From the NCBI GenBank assembly GCA_023425485.1, contig JAFACO010000272.1:1-11277 (forward strand): DNA of 11,277 nt, read 5' to 3'. The notes beneath the pieces were generated by a model. That model searched no databases, was not told where the DNA came from, and worked only from the letters and a program-made list of their open reading frames with translations. The stretch comes from Bacillota bacterium (GTDB lineage: Bacteria > Bacillota > Clostridia > Lachnospirales > Lachnospiraceae). Positions 1-5,960 of the stretch are shown one piece after another; position 1 is the first letter of the stretch, and every line of letters starts with the position of its first letter. The translations under genes and the position numbers were made by a program.

Positions 1-59
1 CTGTAGAGCCATCTTCTTTTGTCACGCCTGCGCTTATAGTTTATAACTCTTCTATCCAT
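1..59 (-). CDS. N-terminal fragment of the gene after the adhesin (possibly a sortase), cut by the window edge
   Basis: An ATG at 59 opens a frame with no stop to the window edge, giving MDRRVINYKRRRDKRRWLY. It starts two bases after the adhesin stop codon, so it is almost certainly translated from the same mRNA. A GGGA four to five bases upstream, inside the adhesin's last codons, is a weak ribosome binding site. The visible stretch is very basic (about nine Arg/Lys in 19) and turns to Trp-Leu-Tyr at the edge, which fits a cytoplasmic tail just before a membrane helix. Sortases often begin this way and often sit directly downstream of their surface-protein substrate, so a dedicated sortase is the leading guess. 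No catalytic residues are visible. A second surface protein or another membrane protein remains possible. Confidence 0.55.
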   Translation of the reverse strand, partial: MDRRVINYKRRRDKRRWLY

Positions 60-61
60 TT

Positions 62-3000
62 TTATTCCCAGCTGCTCCGTTTCTTACGTCTACGTACTTC
101 CAGAATTACAACACCAGTAAGAATAAGAATAACGCCAAGTGTTATCAATACTGCTGAATCCATAAATCCACCTGCTTGTGGTAATATACTTCCTGTGGAT
201 ATTCCATCTTCACTTCCATGTTGTGAGGAATTTCCGGTAGGAGTTGAAAAATCACTTCCATTCTGCGAGGAATTCCCGGTAGGGGATGAAAAATCACTTG
301 CACTGTTTTCTACCATATAAGAATATAAACTATCATTTTCGGCAGTTAAGGTAATTGGTGTTCTATTCTTATTATATCCCTTTGGAGCCTTTGTTTCAGT
401 TATCACGTAATCTCCAGGTGGTATATCGGAGAACTCTACTATTCCAGCTTTGTCCGATACTGCCGTTAGTTTTATTAAACCTTCTGCACTGGTCAAGGTA
501 AACTCCGCACCTCCTAGAGGCTCTTTTGTTACTGAATCCACTTTATGAATTGTAATTACTGCACCTTTACTCACATTAATATCCTTTAAGGTGTTAATAA
601 TTTTATATGGACTGGCTTTTACTGTTGTACCTACTGTACTTAGGGTTATCTTTGCATTGGATATGGTGTCTGAACCTTCATAACCCTTCGGTGCACTTTT
701 CTCTTTTAAGGTATAACTACCAAGTGGTACCTCCAAAAAGCTTACTTTTCCCTTAGAATCAGAGGTTGCTTCTCTGATTATATTACCCTTCTCATCGTAG
801 AGCTCAAAAACCGCACCAGAAAGTGGCTGTCCTTTTTCATCTACTTTCATTAATTCAATGATACCTGATAAGGTTGGATCTAATACATTTACCACAGGTT
901 CATCCGGAGATAAGGTTACTAAAGTATTACCATCTTGCTCATTATAGGATACTACTGCAGTAATCACTGCATCGCTTTTAACGTAATTTACCGGGGCACT
1001 AATTTCACGAATTGTGTAATTTCCAAGTGGAACCCCCTTAAATACAACCTTACCATTGGTACCGGAAGTTGCAATAGAGATTGCGCTCCCCTTTGCATTA
1101 TAAAGTTCAAAAGCTGCACCTGCTAAGGGTTGTCCAGACTTATTTGTCTTAAGTAACTCAATTGTTCCAGATAATGTTTCATCAAGGTTATTTACAATTG
1201 GCCCCTCTGGAGTTACTTTTGCAGTTGCACTATTATTCATTGCATTATAGGTAACAACTGCGGTAATCACCTCATCGCTTCTAACATAATTTTTTGGTGC
1301 AATTGTCTCACGAATGGTATAATCACCTACTTCTACACCTGTAAATTTAACCAATCCATTACTGGTAGAAACCGCTCGTTGCACAAAGCTACCATTAGAA
1401 TCATATAACTCAAAGGTTGCTCCTGCCAAACTATTCGTTCCATTGGTTTTAATTAATTCAATAGTTGCAGTTGGTGTAGCTGGTGGTGGTATCACAATAG
1501 GGTTATTTTGAACTGTTGTACCCGGAGTTACTGTGACGATTGTATCTGTTCGATCAGCATTATAGGTTACTACCACATTTATTGCAGAGCCAGAATTGTA
1601 GAATCCATTTGGTGCTTTTGTCTCTCGAATTGTAAATGTACCAGCAGGAACCTCATTAAATACTACCTCACCGTTCGCTTGTGAAATAGCGGTGCCAATA
1701 GCTGCTCCATGATTGTCATAAAGTGTGAATTCTGCTCCTTCTAAAGGCTCAGATTTATTGTTAACTTTATTCAATGTAATTGTAGCAACTGGTAATGGTT
1801 GATTCACTAACTTATTACTTACGGAGGTAATGATGACATCTACGTCGGTCATGTCTGAATTATAGGCAACCTTGGCTGTAATTACTTCACTAGTCTCAAC
1901 ATAGCCTTCTGGAGCAGTAGTCTCTTCAACAGTGTAATCTCCTAATGGTAGGTTTGTAAAGGTAACAACCCCATTTACACTTGCAGCAGTTTTATTAATC
2001 GTATTATCCAAATAGTCTTTACCAGTAAGGGTAAACAAACCTCCACTTAGGGGTGTTCCATCTGCTGCTTCTTTGGTAAAGTTAAGGGTACCCAAGGCTG
2101 GAGCATCACTGGTTTCAAATGTTAAGTCTGAATTTAATCGGTCCCCACCAACATAATTGGGATTAATCAAGTAACCCTCTGGCGGAGAAACTTCAACTAC
2201 ATAAAATACCCAGGAGGCAAGATTTTTAAATATGGCATTCCCGTTCACATCAGTAGTTGCTTCCTGATACGCACCACTCTTCCTGATAGGTTGCTTATTG
2301 ACGTTAAGCAAACGATAGGTGGCTCCCTCCATAGGATTTCCGTTTTCATCCACCTTATGGACAGTCAATGACTTACTACCACTTCCTCCGCTGGCCCAAA
2401 GGTTGTTAATCGTAATCTGTGCAGCATTAGCATTACCGGCAGGACTACCCGTCTCCCCTGTCAAACTAATGTGGTTTACGACGTTGAGATTATCCGCAAC
2501 TATAAAGGTATCAAATTCCAAGCGATACGCCTTATCGCCATCCGGTAAATTCACTTTAAAGGTGTTATTATTCTGCGTAGTAGGTAAAGTTACTGTATAA
2601 TCTTCTGGGTCAACTTCGATACCCGATGAAGCAGCTGCAACTACACCTGAACTACTGACATTTACTTTATAAAGCTTAACTGATGCTGGGTCCAGAATTA
2701 AATCTGCATTTAACTGGTCACTAATCACAGCATCTTTTAGCTCAACCTGTCCTGCATTTATTGCAGCTGACCATTTAATAATATCGGATCCGGTTTCATA
2801 GGTATATCCCTTTGTTACAACTGGATTGCCTACTGTAATGTTTGCAGTTGCAGTAAGATTACTAACCTCATCCGCATCTAACCTTGCCGTGTTCGTATAT
2901 GTTTTATTGGCCTGTCCTTGTGATACCAATGCTTCATCTGTTAATTTTGTAAAGAAAGTAATGGTATATTGATCCGAGGTTGAAGCAGGCAATTCAACTG

Positions 3001-5269
3001 TGAAATTCGTACTTCCAGTTACTCCACTGGATGGTGTCGTAGCAATGGTAGTTGATGTTGTACTGTTTACTACTGCAAAAGAATATTCAGGTCCTATCAA
3101 AAGCTCTAATCCAGCAGGAAGTGTGTCCGTAATTACTGCATTGTTTAAAGGCAATCGGTTACGATTAACTACAAGTCTCCATTGCGTAGTACGGTCTGAA
3201 TAATTATATGCAATTGGCGTTGATTTGGCGAGCATCTGGCTGTTATAGCTTTTTGTTCCGGAAGTGGTTACTTCTGTGTCACCAGTTCGGGTGAGTTTCA
3301 CATCATTACCATAACTTTTTGATCCATTGGAATAAAGCAGTTCAAGACCAGTGGTATCATTTTTATTTCCCGCAGTAGTATCTATGATTCGCGTATAGTA
3401 GTGAATGGTATAGGTAGATGCAATGGTGTTACCTGGCGTTAAGGTATCTTCATCATCAAATATATACTTAAATTTATTTGTAAAACTATCAGTCGAACTA
3501 AATCCAACATCAGTAGCTGCAGTTGTTGTTGTAAAATAATTTGACGCACCCTTTTTCACTATAAAAGGATGGGTACTATCAATTAGAAGGACCTGTCCTA
3601 CTGGAATACTATCTTCAATTACAGCGTCTTGAATTGTAATCTTACTCTGGTTTACAGTAATGGTCCATTGGATAATATCCTTTCCAACTCCATAATTTTC
3701 GGTACCTCCACCTGAACCTTTACTAAGAAGTCCTCCACTTCCAACAATATCTACATTGGATTTATCGGAGGGCGAAGTTGATGTACCACTTGGCATTTGG
3801 TCCCAAGATAATGCTGCCAAATTAGTAAAGGTTATCGTTCCGTTATTATTAAGGGAAGCTTGCGGATTAGTAATTTTGGTATAATATACTATCGTTGTGT
3901 CTTCAGAAAGATCCGGTAAGTTGAATGTTATTTCTTGTCCATTAACAGAGTAGGTTTCATTATCACCACTGTTATCTTCTGACATATTCTGTGCAGTTCC
4001 GGTACCCACTTTATACTGTGCCAAATAAGGGGAGATTTTAACCATTTCCTGCCCTGAGGAAAGAGTATCTTTTACGGAAACTCCTGTAATTGTACCGCCC
4101 TCGGGTACTGTTACATTAATAGTCCACTTCATGATATGTTCGTCATTATTTTCATTTGTACCACTTTTATTAATCCAGTCAACTGCTACGGCTGCATTTA
4201 CTGGGCCTTTTATGGTATCTTCACCTCGAAGAATAGATGCATTGTTGGTAAAGTTAGATCCATCAGTAGCTGCACTATTCCCTGTTTCTGCTCCGAAAGT
4301 GTTAGGTGACGTTTTATATGTAATTATCTGCGTTCCATCCGTGGGGTCTGGAAAGGTATAGGTTATCTTATTCGTAGCAAATTCCAGTTCAGCATCTGCT
4401 ACACTTATTCCTCCATTCTGAAAAGATTCTGCAACATAGGTCTGATTTGCACTATAACTATCAGCTAATTTATAGCCCGTCAATGCAACTCCAGTGGGAG
4501 GTGTCACTGTGACCTTCCAGGTAATGGTATTATCACTCGGGTTATAACTGCCCTCTTTCGCAAGTCCCATCTCTGGTGGAGGTGGTAGGGTTCGGATGAA
4601 ATTAATCGTCTGTGTTCCTAATTGAATGGAACTTTTAGGATCCTCCGCACCTTCCACAGCATCAAAGGTTCCTGTTATATTAACAGCACCCCATCTGTTT
4701 TTGTGGGCATTTAAACTTGTCGCATCTGTTAGGTTAATTCTAACAGTTTTACCATCACTCTCAATGCCCCAGGTACCTAAGAGCCAGTCTACTGGATTTT
4801 CTGGATCGGTTGTATCAGTCGCGTGAATTTCAGACTGTGCACCAACTGGGTTATTAAATGTAATTCCCTCTGGTAATTCAAAGGTAAAGTAACTACCATC
4901 CTTATACTCATATTCAGTAGTACCTTCATCATCTCCATCTTCCAAATGAAACACATAGGTTATCTTTAATTTAGCACCTGCTGGTACATTTGAATAGGTA
5001 TTACCAGTCGGTAATATTGCACTATTATCTGCTTTGGTAACCGATATTAGCGAGGGTCCACCTGTAACAGGATAAGTTCCTGAAGCATTATGAACTACAA
5101 GATAGTCATCTTGACCCGTTAAATCAATATCAGGATCTGCAAGTGCTACTTGCGGTAGGATTATCTGACATATCATGGTGAGAATTAGGAGCATACTGAA
5201 GACCCTTAGCACTGGGTGACTTTTTTTCTCCCTTTTTTTTCTTCTTCTGTGATTTCTGTGTCTTTTCAT
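62..5269 (-). CDS. LPXTG-type cell-wall-anchored adhesin with seven Cna-B (SpaA-like) domains
   Basis: This is a very large surface protein, predicted to be exported, cut by a sortase and linked to peptidoglycan, where it would act as a stalked adhesin. Residues here are counted from an upstream ATG at 5275; subtract 2 for the preferred start at 5269, which sits 8 bases from GGAAAGG (the 5275 ATG is only 2 away). Residues 1-47 are a signal peptide with an extremely basic start, a hydrophobic core at about 23-42, and likely cleavage after ALA. Residues 48-235 are an Ig-like N-terminal region. Residues 236-955 hold five adhesin modules with a repeated 'D-x-I-x-W...V-N...D-x-L/I-P-x-G' style like collagen-binding/Ig adhesin folds. 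Residues 967-1657 hold seven Cna-B domains, each opening with a strand-borne Lys and closing with 'E-x-x-AP-x-GY'-like residues. A repeated Ser/Gly/Asn linker (1661-1688), LPQAG at 1698-1702, a membrane helix (about 1704-1726) and RRRKKR follow. The mature chain has no Cys, so no thioester domain, and no VYPKN pilin motif, so a single-chain adhesin fits better than a pilus backbone. The ligand is unknown. Confidence 0.93.
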   Translation of the reverse strand: MKRHRNHRRRKKREKKSHPVLRVFSMLLILTMICQIILPQVALADPDIDLTGQDDYLVVHNASGTYPVTGGPSLISVTKADNSAILPTGNTYSNVPAGAKLKITYVFHLEDGDDEGTTEYEYKDGSYFTFELPEGITFNNPVGAQSEIHATDTTDPENPVDWLLGTWGIESDGKTVRINLTDATSLNAHKNRWGAVNITGTFDAVEGAEDPKSSIQLGTQTINFIRTLPPPPEMGLAKEGSYNPSDNTITWKVTVTPPTGVALTGYKLADSYSANQTYVAESFQNGGISVADAELEFATNKITYTFPDPTDGTQIITYKTSPNTFGAETGNSAATDGSNFTNNASILRGEDTIKGPVNAAVAVDWINKSGTNENNDEHIMKWTINVTVPEGGTITGVSVKDTLSSGQEMVKISPYLAQYKVGTGTAQNMSEDNSGDNETYSVNGQEITFNLPDLSEDTTIVYYTKITNPQASLNNNGTITFTNLAALSWDQMPSGTSTSPSDKSNVDIVGSGGLLSKGSGGGTENYGVGKDIIQWTITVNQSKITIQDAVIEDSIPVGQVLLIDSTHPFIVKKGASNYFTTTTAATDVGFSSTDSFTNKFKYIFDDEDTLTPGNTIASTYTIHYYTRIIDTTAGNKNDTTGLELLYSNGSKSYGNDVKLTRTGDTEVTTSGTKSYNSQMLAKSTPIAYNYSDRTTQWRLVVNRNRLPLNNAVITDTLPAGLELLIGPEYSFAVVNSTTSTTIATTPSSGVTGSTNFTVELPASTSDQYTITFFTKLTDEALVSQGQANKTYTNTARLDADEVSNLTATANITVGNPVVTKGYTYETGSDIIKWSAAINAGQVELKDAVISDQLNADLILDPASVKLYKVNVSSSGVVAAASSGIEVDPEDYTVTLPTTQNNNTFKVNLPDGDKAYRLEFDTFIVADNLNVVNHISLTGETGSPAGNANAAQITINNLWASGGSGSKSLTVHKVDENGNPMEGATYRLLNVNKQPIRKSGAYQEATTDVNGNAIFKNLASWVFYVVEVSPPEGYLINPNYVGGDRLNSDLTFETSDAPALGTLNFTKEAADGTPLSGGLFTLTGKDYLDNTINKTAASVNGVVTFTNLPLGDYTVEETTAPEGYVETSEVITAKVAYNSDMTDVDVIITSVSNKLVNQPLPVATITLNKVNNKSEPLEGAEFTLYDNHGAAIGTAISQANGEVVFNEVPAGTFTIRETKAPNGFYNSGSAINVVVTYNADRTDTIVTVTPGTTVQNNPIVIPPPATPTATIELIKTNGTNSLAGATFELYDSNGSFVQRAVSTSNGLVKFTGVEVGDYTIRETIAPKNYVRSDEVITAVVTYNAMNNSATAKVTPEGPIVNNLDETLSGTIELLKTNKSGQPLAGAAFELYNAKGSAISIATSGTNGKVVFKGVPLGNYTIREISAPVNYVKSDAVITAVVSYNEQDGNTLVTLSPDEPVVNVLDPTLSGIIELMKVDEKGQPLSGAVFELYDEKGNIIREATSDSKGKVSFLEVPLGSYTLKEKSAPKGYEGSDTISNAKITLSTVGTTVKASPYKIINTLKDINVSKGAVITIHKVDSVTKEPLGGAEFTLTSAEGLIKLTAVSDKAGIVEFSDIPPGDYVITETKAPKGYNKNRTPITLTAENDSLYSYMVENSASDFSSPTGNSSQNGSDFSTPTGNSSQHGSEDGISTGSILPQAGGFMDSAVLITLGVILILTGVVILEVRRRKKRSSWE
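170..184 (-). other. Sortase sorting motif LPQAG
   Basis: These bases encode Leu-Pro-Gln-Ala-Gly. They are followed by Gly-Phe-Met, about 22 hydrophobic residues and the basic tail EVRRRKKR, the classic order of a cell wall sorting signal. The usual Thr at position 4 is Ala. In the known sortase reaction the enzyme cuts after that position and joins the new carboxyl to a cell-wall amine, so the substitution lies at the scissile residue. Confidence 0.85.
212..295 (-). repeat. Two tandem 42-bp repeats in the adhesin linker
   Basis: Bases 212-253 and 254-295 are two head-to-tail 42-base copies differing at a handful of positions. They encode the 14-residue units DFSSPTGNSSQNGS and DFSTPTGNSSQHGS between the last Cna-B domain and the sorting motif. 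In surface proteins such a flexible hydrophilic stretch usually spans the cell wall. Copy number of such short in-frame repeats commonly varies between strains. Confidence 0.85.
305..2377 (-). repeat. Seven consecutive Cna-B domain repeats within the adhesin
   Basis: Approximate units, counted from the ATG at 5275, are residues 967-1056, 1061-1157, 1163-1255, 1269-1362, 1368-1462, 1471-1562 and 1572-1655. Each opens with a Lys (974, 1068, 1170, 1276, 1376, 1477, 1578), carries a central 'G-A-x-F-x-L-Y-D' strand, and has a Glu (1028, 1118, 1218, 1323, 1424, 1525, 1627) just before an AP-x-G-Y-like turn. All but the first end with a plausible acceptor Asn. This Lys-Glu-Asn set is what forms internal isopeptide bonds in known Cna-B domains. 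Units four and five are the most alike (both 'TIEL-x-KTN' and 'VITAVV-x-YN'), which suggests recent duplication. The first unit is the most divergent. Confidence 0.88.
2411..4570 (-). repeat. Five tandem Ig-like adhesin modules with a recurring Lys/Asp/Asn pattern
   Basis: The adhesin's middle third is five diverged copies of one module, beginning near residues 236, 365, 515, 680 and 818 (counted from the ATG at 5275). Each opens with a Lys in a short hydrophobic strand (240, 370, 519, 684, 822). A Trp strand follows (ITWKVTV, MKWTINV, IQWTITV, TQWRLVV, IKWSAAI), then an Asp in a 'D-x-L/I/Y' motif (272, 403, 555, 717, 853), and an Asn near the end, clear in four modules (344, 485, 795, 934). 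The layout resembles collagen-binding-type adhesin domains that make Lys-Asn isopeptide bonds with an Asp catalyst. The residue assignment is by eye. Confidence 0.65.
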
Positions 5270-5277
5270 AGGCATTA

Positions 5278-5284
5278 CCTTTCC
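5278..5284 (-). promoter_or_regulatory. Ribosome binding site choosing the adhesin start
   Basis: GGAAAGG read on the minus strand lies 8 bases before the ATG at 5269 but only 2 bases before the ATG at 5275. Normal spacing favours the 5269 start, giving a protein beginning MKRHRNH. Confidence 0.7.
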
Positions 5285-5349
5285 ATATTAAAATTTATTA
5301 CACTTGCTACTTGACGCAAATCCAATATTAAAAACTCGTTTTATAGTAC

Positions 5350-5379
5350 ATTATACTCATTAAACTGGTACAAGTTTAA
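5350..5379 (-). promoter_or_regulatory. Predicted adhesin promoter
   Basis: On the minus strand a perfect TATAAT (5350-5355) lies about 75 bases upstream of the adhesin start. Its best -35 is TTAAAC (5374-5379) with an 18-base spacer, which matches the consensus at only three positions. A weak -35 with a perfect -10 suggests a promoter that needs an activator or is tightly controlled, and the palindrome covering the same bases supports that. The region is AT-rich, so chance -10 matches are common. A second TATAAT lies further upstream without a good partner. Confidence 0.45.
5360..5379. promoter_or_regulatory. 20-bp operator-like palindrome over the adhesin promoter
   Basis: The bases TTAAACTGGTACAAGTTTAA form an inverted repeat with perfect 7-bp arms (TTAAACT/AGTTTAA) and a GTAC centre, so 9 of 10 base pairs match. 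It covers the proposed -35 and most of the spacer of the adhesin promoter. A dimeric repressor or activator site is the natural reading. It is too short-stemmed and U-poor to be a terminator. Which protein would bind is unknown. Confidence 0.5.
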
Positions 5380-5477
5380 CATAAGGATATCTATGTTTCA
5401 AGAAGTATAGTTCAAATTATTCCATTATTATACACTATAACAATAATAATTACCATTACTAATTTTAATATAAATGT

Positions 5478-5504
5478 AAACCCTTTGCCAATTACAAAGG
5501 GTTT
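5478..5504 (-). terminator. Intrinsic terminator ending the glycoside operon
   Basis: A 10-bp perfect stem (AAACCCTTTG/CAAAGGGTTT) with a 7-base loop lies 5 bases after the stop of the DUF1801-like gene. On the minus strand the stem is followed by the U-rich tail TTTACATTTATATT, and on the plus strand by TTTTTAATTT, so it could work in both directions. It separates the three-gene glycoside operon from the adhesin promoter downstream. Confidence 0.88.
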
Positions 5505-5509
5505 TTAAT

Positions 5510-5932
5510 TTAAAAAATATTATTTTTATATATTATTAGCTCTTTTAACTTAGGTAGTTCTTTATAATTCCATATAATCTCTTTCGACTTTGATAGCCAT
5601 CTTTGCAGTTCTTCAATATTAATTTCATTAATCTTTCTATACTTAATTTGAGCCGCCTTAAACTTACCAGCTGCGATTAAACTCTGCTCCTGGAAAGATT
5701 GTCCACTCCAAAAAAGCAGATTAACATCTTTAGCAGTGGCATTATATCCTACCACTGGTATCTCATCAATGAACCAAACTGGAGAACCATGATACAATTT
5801 AGAGGTTGCATCTGTCAAACTATTCTCGATTTCTTTTCTTAAAAATCCACATAATTCTGCATACTCAGGTTTTTGTGCGTTTGTATAATCAGATATTTCT
5901 GTCCCATTAATAGTTTTATTAACCTTTATCAT
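5510..5932 (-). CDS. Small DUF1801 (YdhG-like) family protein
   Basis: This 140-residue soluble protein resembles the DUF1801/YdhG-like family, a fold of unsettled biochemical role. The resemblance rests on the central run: an HGSPVWF turn at about residues 68-74, then 'IPVVGYNATAKDVNLLFW' strands, then 'SLIAAGKFKAAQIKYRKINEIN', with a final helix (EELQRWLSKSKEIIW). The start at 5932 is chosen because a perfect AAAGGAG sits 6 bases upstream. The longer frame to 6001 would overlap the end of the glycosidase gene by 41 bases and has no such site. The gene is third in the operon, 28 bases after the GH3 stop and 5 bases before the terminator, so it is co-transcribed with transporter and glycosidase. 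Neither signal peptide nor membrane segment is visible. A direct role in sugar use is not implied by the family. Confidence 0.85.
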   Translation of the reverse strand: MIKVNKTINGTEISDYTNAQKPEYAELCGFLRKEIENSLTDATSKLYHGSPVWFIDEIPVVGYNATAKDVNLLFWSGQSFQEQSLIAAGKFKAAQIKYRKINEINIEELQRWLSKSKEIIWNYKELPKLKELIIYKNNIF

Positions 5933-5938
5933 AAAATT

Positions 5939-5945
5939 CTCCTTT
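5939..5945 (-). promoter_or_regulatory. Strong ribosome binding site of the DUF1801-like gene
   Basis: AAAGGAG read on the minus strand, 6 bases before the ATG at 5932, lies in the 28-base gap after the GH3 stop codon. It decides the start in favour of MIKVNK over the upstream in-frame ATG at 6001. Confidence 0.8.
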
Positions 5946-5960
5946 ACTGAATTCGTATGT

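Noticed and set aside
935..1126. Plus-strand open frames across the adhesin (also near 2319, 3000, 4131 and 4626)
   Set aside because: They lie antisense to a well-supported coding region, have no ribosome binding sites and encode low-complexity, non-protein-like sequence.
305..2377. CRISPR-like or mobile repeat array
   Set aside because: The periodicity is that of protein domains of roughly 90-100 residues, with open frame throughout and no conserved short repeat and spacer pattern.
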